DNA of 50,845 nt, from assembly GCA_030595125.1 (NCBI GenBank), contig JAUVDV010000035.1, positions 1 through 50,845 on the forward strand, written 5' to 3'. Below the pieces are notes generated by a model. It was not told the DNA's origin, did not search any database, and saw only the letters and a program-made list of their open reading frames with translations. This DNA comes from Deltaproteobacteria bacterium (GTDB lineage: Bacteria; Myxococcota_A; Polyangia; JAAYKL01). This document shows positions 1 through 8,153 of the stretch, in pieces (position 1 is the first letter of the stretch; each line of letters starts with the position of its first letter). The position numbers and the translations under genes were made by a program.

Positions 1-95
1 AAACCCCACCGCTTCGGAAGACCCTCCAGAGGGAATTTGGATCTGGATGGGTATAGTGACCACTTTCCGGTTGGTGTGAGGGTGGGGAAAATACG

Positions 96-464
96 ATGAG
101 CAGTTCTCAACACAGAACGTTACTGGTTGTCGATGACGAACCGCGTATTTGCAAGCTTGTGGCGCGATTGCTGGAGAAGTCATTCGACAGCGTTCACACC
201 GCCACGTCACAGAGTGAAGCGGAGCGGATCCTTGGCGAGGAGCGTGTCACACATCTGATCTGCGATTACAATCTGGGAGATAATACGCCGTTGGGAACCG
301 AGCTGATCTCGGAATGGCGCGGTAGATTTCCGTCGATCGTCCTGGCCGTGTTGTTCACCGCATCTGCTGCGTTCCAGGTAAAGATCTTGCCGGGCGTCGA
401 TAAAGTTTTCTTCAAAACGAGGGACATTCCCGAAATGATCGCATTGTTTTCCGAGCGGGAGTAG
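96..464 (+). CDS. Single-domain response regulator (receiver domain only)
   Basis: A 122-aa CheY-like receiver domain with no output domain. The acidic pocket is D13-D14 in the VVDDEP motif, the phospho-acceptor is D57 in ICDYNLG, the conserved Thr is T88 in LFTAS, and the conserved Lys is probably K107 in VFFKT. Stand-alone receivers relay phosphate or act by protein-protein contact, so it should be cytoplasmic and depend on a histidine kinase. No kinase is in the window. The ATG follows GGTGGGGAAAATACG, an acceptable ribosome binding site. It is transcribed toward the minus-strand tatD operon and is separated from it by a palindrome-rich spacer. The domain assignment is secure and the partner is unknown. 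Confidence 0.9.
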   Translation: MSSSQHRTLLVVDDEPRICKLVARLLEKSFDSVHTATSQSEAERILGEERVTHLICDYNLGDNTPLGTELISEWRGRFPSIVLAVLFTASAAFQVKILPGVDKVFFKTRDIPEMIALFSERE

Positions 465-482
465 GCTTCCCCGCCCAGGTGT

Positions 483-571
483 GTGACGCCCCTCCAGGGC
501 TTTTCCTTTTTTTGTATCCACGATTCCCCAGGCGTTGCCTGGGGCTGAGATGTCTCAGCCTTTCAGGCTGG
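483..571. repeat. Palindrome-rich intergenic element (REP-like, possible bidirectional terminator)
   Basis: Three consecutive short inverted repeats lie between convergent genes: CCCCAGG-cgttg-CCTGGGG, CTGAGA-tg-TCTCAG and AGCCT-ttc-AGGCT. They are preceded by a short T-rich tract. The arrangement resembles the dispersed repeats common in deltaproteobacterial and planctomycete genomes. It differs in sequence from the other REP family in this window. It could also end transcription of both flanking genes. Confidence 0.55.
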
Positions 572-604
572 TCGACCAGCGCATGATGACGAAATCCTTT
601 TGTT

Positions 605-1387
605 CTAAATGGAAATGCCAAAACACCGGGCGGTGTTTTCGACGGTGATGCGTCCTATTTCCTCGGGATCGACGTCGCGAAGCTCCGCGAGTTTATCCAC
701 GATGCATCGTACCCGGGCGGGTTCGTTGACCTTTCCTCGAAAGGGAATCGGGGAGAGAAATGGTGAGTCGGTCTCGGCCAGTATTCGATCTTCGGGAGCG
801 GTGGCGGCGACTTCCTGAACGGGGATAGCCCCGGGGAAGGTGACGATCCCGGAAAAGGACAGGTAGAATCCCATATCCAGAACCGCGCCCGCCAGCTTCT
901 GGTCGGAAGAGAAGCAATGGATGACTCCGCCGATCTCCTGCGCTCCTTCGTCCCGAAGGATCGCTATGGTGTCGTTGTCCGCGTCCCGGGTGTGGATAAC
1001 CACCGGCAGCTTTGCATCGCGAGCCATCTTCAGTTGGCTGATGAATGCTCGCCTCTGCACCGCAGGCTCCGAATGATTGTAATAATAGTCGAGGCCGATC
1101 TCGCCCAGAGCGACCACCCTGTCTCTGTCCAACACGAACCTGAGGCTATCCAGGGCGTCCGGGGTGGCGCGTGAAGCAGAGTGGGGGTGGATTCCCGCTG
1201 CGACCCATATCCTTGAATCATTCTCGGCGATATTGAAGGTATCGTCGTAGCCACCTGTTTTTGTAGCGCCGGCTATGGTGAGAATCCCGACAAGACCCTC
1301 GGCCCAGGCGTTGTCGAGTAAAGTGGCGACACCGTCCATCCCTCCACGGGTCATGTCGAGGTGCGCATGCGAATCGAACAACCTCAT
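605..1387 (-). CDS. tatD: TatD family metal-dependent deoxyribonuclease/hydrolase
   Basis: A 260-aa TIM-barrel metallohydrolase, the usual length of the TatD/YcfH family, whose members are metal-dependent 3'-5' DNA exonucleases or related phosphodiesterases in the cytoplasm. Visible metal ligands are H7 and H9 in DSHAHLD, E96 in ALGEIGLDYYY, H132 in VVIHTRDAD, H157 in GVIHCFSS and D207 in LAETDSPFLSP. The ATG overlaps the TGA of the upstream HEAT-repeat gene (ATGA), which indicates translational coupling. It is the last gene of a holB-ricT-HEAT-tatD operon. TatD genes often sit near holB, which supports the call. The physiological substrate cannot be read from the sequence. Confidence 0.93.
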   Translation of the reverse strand: MRLFDSHAHLDMTRGGMDGVATLLDNAWAEGLVGILTIAGATKTGGYDDTFNIAENDSRIWVAAGIHPHSASRATPDALDSLRFVLDRDRVVALGEIGLDYYYNHSEPAVQRRAFISQLKMARDAKLPVVIHTRDADNDTIAILRDEGAQEIGGVIHCFSSDQKLAGAVLDMGFYLSFSGIVTFPGAIPVQEVAATAPEDRILAETDSPFLSPIPFRGKVNEPARVRCIVDKLAELRDVDPEEIGRITVENTARCFGISI

Positions 1388-2382
1388 TCCCCGTCGCCCT
1401 CCAGTTCCAGTCTCCCCTCCTCAAGTTCCCCGGCAAGATCGGAGTCGAGCTTGCCCTCCAGAGACTGAAACGCACGTTCCACCTGGTTGCTCTCCACGGT
1501 CCAAAGAGAGAGGAGCGCCGAAATAGCGGCGGAGGCCTCCATGGAACTCGACCGAAGAACGATGTCCGCTACGGCATCAGCCATGCCGGTCACCGGGGTA
1601 CCCACGAGGGCTTGTAACGCGGCCATTCGAACGGTTTCTCTCCGTGAGGACAGCATCTTCCCAAGAACGTTTCGCCCCTCTTCGCTTCCGCAGCGAACCA
1701 GCGCGGCGGCCGCAACGGATTTGAGTTCGGGATCGATCAACCAACCGGAAACAACTTCTTTGAGGGCCGACACCGCCGCATGGTCCCCGAGTTCCGCCAG
1801 TGCCTGAGCTGATCTTATGGCCGTGGGAAGCCCTTCTCGCAACATATCGATTACCCGATCACGCCCTCGGACATCTCCGAGAATGACCATCGAGAATGCG
1901 ACTTCTTCACTCACCACATCGTCATCGTCATTCAACAGGCGAGCCAGATTCTCAAGGTATTCTCCTGCCCGCAGATCGGCGAGCATCCGCGCGGCTGTCG
2001 CTCTGACCGACGGCTGCGAATCAGCGAGCATCTGTGATGCGCGAGCAGCGGCGTCATCCATAAACAGATCGAGATTGGCAACTGCGGCGCAGCGGACCAT
2101 GTCACTATCGTCCTTGAGACCTTCCAGAATTCTCCGCGAGGATATCTCGGCGCCCGCCCTTACCTGCTCGGCCAGTCCCTCTATGGCCTGTGCCCTCACC
2201 TCCTGCACCTCGTCGTCGCAGAGCGCTTCCAGCGCCTTTACGGATTCTCCCCTTCCCCCCACGTCCTGCACCCCCAGCGCCATCGCCGCGACCCATCTGA
2301 CCTCTGCAGACGCGCTGCCGCAATCACGTAGCGCCGCCTCCAGATGGGGAAGTTTCATGGGTACTGTGTAGCCGGAGCTCAT
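1384..2382 (-). CDS. HEAT-repeat protein
   Basis: A 332-aa protein made almost entirely of ~30-residue helical repeats. Examples are the segments beginning EVRWVAAMALG, EVQEVRAQAIEGLAE, DMVRCAAVANLDL and SVRATAARMLADL, which have the alternating Ala/Leu-rich helices and conserved Asp/Val-Arg of HEAT/PBS-lyase-type repeats. There is no signal peptide or catalytic motif, so it is probably a cytoplasmic protein-protein scaffold. I chose the ATG at 2382. An in-frame TTG lies two codons upstream and another ATG eight codons downstream, and neither has a clear Shine-Dalgarno. It starts 8 bases after the ricT stop and overlaps tatD by 4 bases, so it is co-transcribed with both. A role linked to RicT or the clamp loader is only inference. 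Confidence 0.8.
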   Translation of the reverse strand: MSSGYTVPMKLPHLEAALRDCGSASAEVRWVAAMALGVQDVGGRGESVKALEALCDDEVQEVRAQAIEGLAEQVRAGAEISSRRILEGLKDDSDMVRCAAVANLDLFMDDAAARASQMLADSQPSVRATAARMLADLRAGEYLENLARLLNDDDDVVSEEVAFSMVILGDVRGRDRVIDMLREGLPTAIRSAQALAELGDHAAVSALKEVVSGWLIDPELKSVAAAALVRCGSEEGRNVLGKMLSSRRETVRMAALQALVGTPVTGMADAVADIVLRSSSMEASAAISALLSLWTVESNQVERAFQSLEGKLDSDLAGELEEGRLELEGDGE

Positions 2383-2390
2383 GAGCAAAC

Positions 2391-3821
2391 TCAGCGTTTC
2401 TCTGCGTCTTCTTGCTCGCGTGGCGCTTTATTGTCGCCGCCGGTGACCGGTTCCACCTCGGATGCCGGAAACTCAACAAGGCCCGGTTCGGTGGCTATCT
2501 GAACTCTCACGACGCGCTTCAGCACATCTCGGTCCCTGATCCTGCCCTCGCCCTTCGGAGTCATGACCCTCCGTCCGACTCGGGGCATGCTCTTCGCTTC
2601 TTCCCTGTACACCCCGTCCTCGTATGCGAGGCAGCACATCAGCCGACCACACAGTCCGGACACCTTCTCCGGATTGAGGACAAGATCCTGATCCTTGGCC
2701 ATCCGGATGGAAACGGGGGCGAACTCTCTGATGTGGCGGTTGCAACAAAGCCGCAGTCCGCACGCTCCCAACCCCCCGAGCAACCGGGATGCGTCCCGCA
2801 CGCCTATCTGGCGCATCTCCACGCGAATGTGCAGCCGCTTGGCCAGTTCGCGGACCAGGTCCCGAAAATCTACTCTCCCATCTGCAGAGAAGTAGAAGAC
2901 CGCCTTGTTCCCGCCGTGAAGATAATCCACTCGAATGAGCTTCATGGCCAGCTTGAACCGCTCGATGCTCTCCTTGCAGAGATCGTACGCAGCCTCCTCC
3001 TTGACGAGGTTGCGATCACGCTGGCGCATGTCGTTGGAGCTGGCCTTTCGAATAACTCGTGAAAGCTTATCTCTCTTGACCTGGCGCCTGGTGGTGGGCA
3101 CCACGACCTTCCCCAGTGCGAGACCTCGCCCTGTCTCCACAATCACGACATCGTTTTTGTCGAGGATCATGTCCTGGCAATCATACAGGGCCAGGGAACC
3201 CGAAGAGTGCAACTTCACTTCGACCAGATCCATCAACGTGCCGTCCCTGAAGTCGTACTCCTGAAAATCATCGAGCAAGGTGTTCTCATCAGCCATGTGA
3301 GGCTTGAGAAAAACCAGCTGGTCCGCGGTCATCGTCTCGAAATCAGGCCTGGGCCCATCGGGATTGGGCTTGTCGGATTCGCCATAGGACGACTCCGAAC
3401 GCTCACCCCACAATTTATCTTCCACGCTGTTTTGGGGGGATGGTTCCTCGCGCGTATCCGAGCCACCCGGCTGAAATCGTCGGTCCTGAGGCTGGGGCCG
3501 TCCATCCCTGCCCCGGGAATCACGCCGGGGAGATTGCTTTGCTCGCGTGTTCTCTTTTGAACCGGTCGAAGGCTTCTGCCTCCTTCCCGATCGACGCCTG
3601 ACAGAGCGTTCTTGCCCTCCGGACGATCCGCTCGTGGCCACGTTTCCCGATTTCTCGGAGGTCTTCGACTGCGCCTGAGGCTGATCAGTTCGATCCTTGT
3701 TTCTGCGCCGTCGCGACCGTCTCGATCGCCTTCGCGGGCTCGATCCTCCACCGTCACCCTGGCCTCCGCCGCCACCCTGGCCTCCGCTTCCACTTCCACC
3801 GCCTGTAGATCCGTCTGTCAT
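2391..3821 (-). CDS. ricT: RicT/YaaT-like PSP1 domain protein with Arg/Gly-rich N-terminal extension
   Basis: A 476-aa protein. Residues ~200-460 match the PSP1/RicT (YaaT) family, which in Bacillus works with RicA and RicF in an iron-sulfur complex affecting RNase Y and mRNA processing. Six conserved cysteines are visible as C354, C359-C360 and C391, C396-C397 in the ACGLRLCC and LCGRLMCC motifs, consistent with [4Fe-4S] binding. Residues 1-160 are a low-complexity Gly- and Arg-rich tail (GGGGGQGDGGG, then RRRSRRSRRRR), far beyond the ~275 aa of Bacillus RicT. This suggests a disordered RNA-binding extension. The gene follows holB with an ATGA overlap, the same holB-ricT order as in Firmicutes. 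No RicA or RicF homologue is in the window. The family call is strong and the function of the tail is inferred. Confidence 0.9.
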   Translation of the reverse strand: MTDGSTGGGSGSGGQGGGGGQGDGGGSSPRRRSRRSRRRRNKDRTDQPQAQSKTSEKSGNVATSGSSGGQERSVRRRSGRRQKPSTGSKENTRAKQSPRRDSRGRDGRPQPQDRRFQPGGSDTREEPSPQNSVEDKLWGERSESSYGESDKPNPDGPRPDFETMTADQLVFLKPHMADENTLLDDFQEYDFRDGTLMDLVEVKLHSSGSLALYDCQDMILDKNDVVIVETGRGLALGKVVVPTTRRQVKRDKLSRVIRKASSNDMRQRDRNLVKEEAAYDLCKESIERFKLAMKLIRVDYLHGGNKAVFYFSADGRVDFRDLVRELAKRLHIRVEMRQIGVRDASRLLGGLGACGLRLCCNRHIREFAPVSIRMAKDQDLVLNPEKVSGLCGRLMCCLAYEDGVYREEAKSMPRVGRRVMTPKGEGRIRDRDVLKRVVRVQIATEPGLVEFPASEVEPVTGGDNKAPREQEDAEKR

Positions 3822-4852
3822 CTCGCACCGATCCTGCCCCAGGCCTCGCCACCGGATGTCCTGCCACGCATGGCCATCACCATCCCTTCAACGGCAAGTT
3901 GTGGGTTCATGTTGTTTCTCGTCATGGCGGTAATCGCCTTGTAAACTGCGGCAATGTACTGTGCCATCCGCCGCGGAGATCCCCTTTGCGCAAGATCTTC
4001 CAGCAGATCTCCGAAGAACCTCACGATGGCTGATTGTGCCACCGTTTCATCCGACGGGCTCGATCTCAGCCACATGAGTTCGTCGAGAACTTGCAGCATG
4101 AGTTCCAGCACAGCGAGCGTCTCATCACGATCTCCCCTCAGGGCCGCAGCGATCGCCATGGCATTCTGAGGCGTGTTGTCGGAAGCGGACCTCAACAAAG
4201 CCGTCACCGCTTGCATGCGTTCGGCCAGGTCCTCTCCCGTGTAGCGCGCCGCACGCTCCATGCTCCCCGAACAGAGAGCGGCCACAACCGCCGATTCCTT
4301 CTTGTCCAGACCCTTTTCCAAAAGCAGATCCACCACTGTCGATTCATCCAGAGCGCCGAACCTGACCGACTGACAACGTGACCTGATCGTCGGCAACAGT
4401 GAGGATGCATGATCCGAAATCAGTATAATGAGGCTCCCGGCTCGCGGTTCCTCCAGTGTTTTCAGCAACGCGTTGGCGGCCTGCTCGGTCAGGAGATCTG
4501 CGGGATCGATGACCAGCACCTTGGCCTTGCCTTCGTGTGGACGAATCTCCATCCAACCCTGAACATTCCGAACCATCTCGATAGGAATTCGTCGCTTGCC
4601 CTCCGGAAGACCGAGAAAACGTACGTCCGGATGAACATCCCCTATTATTTTACGACAGTTTACGCACACGCCGCAGGAGTCGTCACCCGGCTCATCGCAA
4701 TTCAAAATCATGGCGAGTGCACGGGCCGCAATATTTTTGCCCACCCCTGGCGGCCCTTCGAAAAGATAGGCGTGGGGTACTTTATCCCTCGCGACAGCCC
4801 TCTTGAAAATCTCGAGGGCGCTATCCTGATCTCGTATGTCCGCAAAACGCAT
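3818..4852 (-). CDS. holB: DNA polymerase III delta-prime subunit (clamp loader)
   Basis: A 344-aa AAA+ clamp-loader subunit acting at the replication fork. From the chosen start, residues 33-40 give a modified Walker A (GPPGVGKN, with Asn where Thr/Ser is usual), consistent with delta-prime not hydrolysing ATP. The zinc-binding cysteines are C52, C60, C63 and C66. The conserved SRC arginine-finger motif is at 159-161 (TIRSRCQ), and NALLKTLEEP is also typical. The ATG at 4852 is preceded by AAGAGGG. A longer frame from 4924 adds 24 residues with no family similarity. The stop overlaps the ricT start by 4 bases. It is the first gene of the holB-ricT-HEAT-tatD operon. No tmk lies upstream in this window. 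Confidence 0.93.
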   Translation of the reverse strand: MRFADIRDQDSALEIFKRAVARDKVPHAYLFEGPPGVGKNIAARALAMILNCDEPGDDSCGVCVNCRKIIGDVHPDVRFLGLPEGKRRIPIEMVRNVQGWMEIRPHEGKAKVLVIDPADLLTEQAANALLKTLEEPRAGSLIILISDHASSLLPTIRSRCQSVRFGALDESTVVDLLLEKGLDKKESAVVAALCSGSMERAARYTGEDLAERMQAVTALLRSASDNTPQNAMAIAAALRGDRDETLAVLELMLQVLDELMWLRSSPSDETVAQSAIVRFFGDLLEDLAQRGSPRRMAQYIAAVYKAITAMTRNNMNPQLAVEGMVMAMRGRTSGGEAWGRIGAR

Positions 4853-4943
4853 AGAAAAACCCTCTTGGGCTTGACCCCATCCCGACTTTAACCGGCAACT
4901 AGCATGCGCCCCCGCAGGGGTCAATTGCCGTGATGCGGGATTT

Positions 4944-6653
4944 CTAGCTCACATCGATGGGTTCTGGCGGAACCAGGATAAGGACGACGCGATCGTCGAG
5001 GGGGAAACAGCCGCCCGCGGTTACGGTGATCTTTGCCTCGAAGAACTGGGCATCGTCTGTCTGCTCCACGAAATCGTTGAACGCCGTCACGTCGAAAGTG
5101 ACCGTAGTGCCTGGGGTCACGTTTTCAAACCCGGTCGACGTCATCGTCGGAGTGGGCAGTCCGGGTGGATCCACGGGAACCACGAAGGAAACGGGAACGA
5201 TAGCAACAATGAAATCAGCCGTTGTGGTTCCGGCCGGCAACGGGTTACCGTCCACGTCGGCGGTTTCGCCGCTGGTCTCGGTCTCGCAGTCGAACGCCGC
5301 GTAGTGAGTGAGCATATCGATGCCCGTTACGATGGTGTCGCCTAGCCCCGTGCCTCCCGAGTGGATGTATGCGAGAGGACACATGCCCGCCGCGTTGGTC
5401 GCCCTGCCCGCTCCGCTCGTGCCGGTGCAACACATACCCGCCGCACATCCTGGCGGGCGGCTGGCCGCCGGACCCCACGCCTCTGGAGGAATGAGCGCGC
5501 CGGTGTCCTCGGCCATGGCGACCATATCGGGGTCTCCCGAGGTAGTAGCGACACCCACGACCCGGGCGCAGATGTCTTCGAGGGCTACTACCGCGTCCGC
5601 CCTGGTTGCAGCCACTGCGGCCACAGAGCCGGCATAGTCGTAGGCGGGGTTGATGCCGTTATGACTGTAGATGTCGGTCAACGGGACTACCACGGGCATG
5701 CTGTTCGTGCGGAATCCGACGCCGCCGACCCCCGAGGTGTTGGGCGCGACACTGGTGGGAGACGGACCGGTGAGGCCGTATCCCGTCGAGATCTGGAAAA
5801 GCGCTTCGATCATCGACTCGGCTCCGTCCCCACCATAGTGCAAAGGAAGGGCATTGACACCCGCCTGGGCGTCCGCCGCTACACCGGTGACTTCCTGTAG
5901 AAGATAGAACGGTTGATCTCCGGACGAAAAACTGCCGTATGGAGATATTGGGAAATCATCGAATCCGCCGACTCCGAACCATGCGGTCGCCATCGAGGCC
6001 TGGATGCCCGGGATGATCGTTCCGCTGAGCGATGCCTGGAGACTGGAAATTGTGCCCCCCATGGAACCGGTAGTGTCCATGGCGAAGAAAACATCCACGT
6101 CCTGCACGTCGGTGGAGAAATCAAGCGGCTTTTCCTGGGGGCCGCCCTGATCGTTATAGGGCAACTGGAAGAAGAAGTCCTTATTGGGACCGGTCATCTG
6201 ATAGGTCACCACTGTCAACTGGGCATGGGTCTGAAAATCGGCACTGTAGGTTGCGGACACCTTTCCCACGTGGGCTCCCACCGCACTGATGGCCGGGATG
6301 TCCAGCGTAGCGTCGCCACCGAAATCGCCGAGCGTGGCGTTGTCGATATCCCACGTTACCTGGTCAGTGAGATCCTCGTTTACGCCGTCGGCGAAATATC
6401 CGATACACTGGTAAGGCATGGTCGCCGTCGCGTTGAGGTCCATCTCGAAAATGAAGTTCGCGGGCTCGATGGAGATGCCCTCCAGGACGTGATCAGGGTT
6501 CCCAGTATCCGAATCGCTGTCACCGTCACTGTCGCCGTCGGTATCGGCGTCGCCATCGGTGGTCGCCGGATTTGTTCCCTCGCACGCCGCCGTGAAGTAC
6601 ACCGAGAGTAAAAGGCCAAACACCACAACCATAAACAAACGGAAAGTGCTCAT
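4944..6653 (-). CDS. Asp-linker lipoprotein with Ig-like and VWA-type domains (paralogue 1)
   Basis: A 569-aa predicted surface lipoprotein. A signal peptide ends in lipobox FTAAC (lipidated C24), followed by an Asp/Ser/Thr/Gly linker (~33-52) and a Big-like immunoglobulin domain (~58-150). A von Willebrand A-type domain begins at ~186 with a MIDAS motif at D193 (AMDTTGSMGG). A cysteine-rich patch (GMCCTGTS) lies further on, and the C-terminal third is beta-rich. This suggests metal-dependent adhesion outside the cell. The start follows AAAAAGGAGAACGT. It is closely similar at protein and DNA level to the gene at 8154-9848, differing mainly in linker length. The ligand is unknown. The architecture is read directly and the adhesion role is inferred from the VWA family. 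Confidence 0.85.
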   Translation of the reverse strand: MSTFRLFMVVVFGLLLSVYFTAACEGTNPATTDGDADTDGDSDGDSDSDTGNPDHVLEGISIEPANFIFEMDLNATATMPYQCIGYFADGVNEDLTDQVTWDIDNATLGDFGGDATLDIPAISAVGAHVGKVSATYSADFQTHAQLTVVTYQMTGPNKDFFFQLPYNDQGGPQEKPLDFSTDVQDVDVFFAMDTTGSMGGTISSLQASLSGTIIPGIQASMATAWFGVGGFDDFPISPYGSFSSGDQPFYLLQEVTGVAADAQAGVNALPLHYGGDGAESMIEALFQISTGYGLTGPSPTSVAPNTSGVGGVGFRTNSMPVVVPLTDIYSHNGINPAYDYAGSVAAVAATRADAVVALEDICARVVGVATTSGDPDMVAMAEDTGALIPPEAWGPAASRPPGCAAGMCCTGTSGAGRATNAAGMCPLAYIHSGGTGLGDTIVTGIDMLTHYAAFDCETETSGETADVDGNPLPAGTTTADFIVAIVPVSFVVPVDPPGLPTPTMTSTGFENVTPGTTVTFDVTAFNDFVEQTDDAQFFEAKITVTAGGCFPLDDRVVLILVPPEPIDVS

Positions 6654-6827
6654 TACGTTCTCCTTTTTACTTTTCCATTCTAGATATTAGTGAACAGACA
6701 AGACCATAATCACTATTTTTATAATTCTTACATAATTTGCAAAAAATTGTAATCAAATTGTAATAATGACGTCCATGGGTAAACTGTTCGCTTGTCCCAC
6801 GAAACCGTCGGGTGCATAGTTCAGATC
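6654..6827. promoter_or_regulatory. AT-rich divergent intergenic region
   Basis: This spacer between the divergent VWA lipoprotein and metallophosphoesterase genes is far richer in A and T than the flanking genes, especially 6690-6775, and must hold promoters for both. I see no -35/-10 pair good enough to call. A comparable AT-rich leader precedes the paralogous lipoprotein (9849-9950). Confidence 0.4.
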
Positions 6828-7760
6828 ATGAGCACTACCGCCGATCAACAATCAATCAGAATCTGCCATATTTCGGATATTCATCTGCCTTTGTCAAAAC
6901 CGGTGCCGCCGTTGAGTCTTTTCGGAAAGCGCCTGCTCGGATGGGCCAACCTCAAGCTGATCAGGGGAAAGACCCACAAGCAAGAGGTCTTCGAGTCCCT
7001 CATTGGTGAACTTGCGAGGGAGCGCCGGGACCTGATCCTCATAACCGGTGACATCGCCAATCTCTGCCTCGAATTTGAATATCGGCAGGTCGAACGTATC
7101 CTTCGAGCCAGCGGTATTGCCCCCGAGGAGGTTATCATCCTCCCGGGAAACCATGACAGGTACACGCCCCTCGCAGACTCCACGGGATCTTTTGAGAGGC
7201 ACATGTCCGACTGGCTTCCTCCCTGGTTTTCACGCAAAACCGGATATCCGATAATCCGCACCTTCGAACAGGTTGCGGTGGCCGCCATCGACACAGCTGT
7301 CTGGCGTGGTCCAATCCGGGCGGCCGGAATGGTGAGCAAAGGTCAAGCCTCCCGTCTGGCGGACTTCCTGGAAGAATGTGACCGCGCGGGGAGATGGCCC
7401 GTAATCGCAATGCACCATCCACCTTTCGAGCTGACCGGTTCGTTTTTCCGGGACTACAGATCGGGCCTGGCACACAGGGGGCGCCTCCTCGAGGCCATCG
7501 GACGCGGACGCGGCACGATGCTCCACGGACACCTTCACGTCCTCTCCCGCAGCAAGGTGGCGGGCCTCGATACCATCGGCGTGGCCTCCGCCTCCAACGA
7601 CATAGGGCGCCCGGATGTTCAGGCGGCATATCACGTCTATACCTTCGACAAATCGGGCCTCGTGGATGCGGAGATCGTGCGCCACTGGCCGAACACGCCG
7701 GGAAAACCGGCCTTCGAAAGATCTTCGCTTCCCAGGGAGGCAAAAGGAGAACGATCATGA
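6828..7760 (+). CDS. Calcineurin-like metallophosphoesterase
   Basis: A 310-aa cytoplasmic dinuclear metallophosphoesterase. All family motifs are present: D17-x-H19 in HISDIHL, D75 in ITGDIANL, N108-H109-D in LPGNHDRY, the H196-H197 pair in AMHHPPF and H233-x-H235 in LHGHLHV. Members hydrolyse cyclic nucleotides, UDP-sugars, nucleic acids or phosphoproteins, and the substrate here cannot be told. I chose the ATG at 6828. A TTG twelve codons upstream would add residues unlike the family, and neither start has a strong Shine-Dalgarno. The stop overlaps the ridA start (ATGA), so the two are translationally coupled. The pair lies between two paralogous VWA lipoprotein genes on the opposite strand. 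Confidence 0.88.
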   Translation: MSTTADQQSIRICHISDIHLPLSKPVPPLSLFGKRLLGWANLKLIRGKTHKQEVFESLIGELARERRDLILITGDIANLCLEFEYRQVERILRASGIAPEEVIILPGNHDRYTPLADSTGSFERHMSDWLPPWFSRKTGYPIIRTFEQVAVAAIDTAVWRGPIRAAGMVSKGQASRLADFLEECDRAGRWPVIAMHHPPFELTGSFFRDYRSGLAHRGRLLEAIGRGRGTMLHGHLHVLSRSKVAGLDTIGVASASNDIGRPDVQAAYHVYTFDKSGLVDAEIVRHWPNTPGKPAFERSSLPREAKGERS

Positions 7761-8143
7761 GCATAAAGACAATTTCGACAACACAGGCCCCCGGCGCAGT
7801 GGGACCGTACTCTCAGGCGGTCGCGGCGAACGGCATGTTGTTCGTGTCGGGACAACTCGGCCTCGATCCTGGGACCGGCAAATTTGTGGAAAGCGGGGTG
7901 GAGGCCCAGGCCGAACGCGCCCTCGACAATATGGAGGCAATCCTGAAAGCCGCAGGCCTCGGCATGCGCGACGTGGTCAAGACAACTGTTCTCCTGGCAT
8001 CCATGGACGATTTTGCCGCTGTCAACGCGGTGTACGCCGTGCGTTTCCCCGAGAATCCGCCGGCGAGGGCTGCCTTCGCGGTAAAAACTCTGCCCCTACA
8101 GGGTCTGGTGGAAATCGAGGCTATTGCCGTTACCGGGGATTGA
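7757..8143 (+). CDS. ridA: RidA family reactive intermediate deaminase
   Basis: A 128-aa protein of the expected length for RidA (YjgF/YER057c/UK114), a cytosolic trimeric enzyme that hydrolyses reactive enamine/imine intermediates such as 2-aminoacrylate. Family motifs include the N-terminal GPYSQAV, FVSGQLGLDP, the catalytic-site arginine in NPPARAAF and the conserved Glu in VEIEAIA. The ATG follows AAAGGAG and overlaps the stop of the metallophosphoesterase gene, so co-expression is expected. It ends 10 bases from the stop of the convergent VWA lipoprotein gene, leaving no room for a separate terminator. Confidence 0.93.
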   Translation: MSIKTISTTQAPGAVGPYSQAVAANGMLFVSGQLGLDPGTGKFVESGVEAQAERALDNMEAILKAAGLGMRDVVKTTVLLASMDDFAAVNAVYAVRFPENPPARAAFAVKTLPLQGLVEIEAIAVTGD

Positions 8144-8153
8144 CGCGGCAGTA

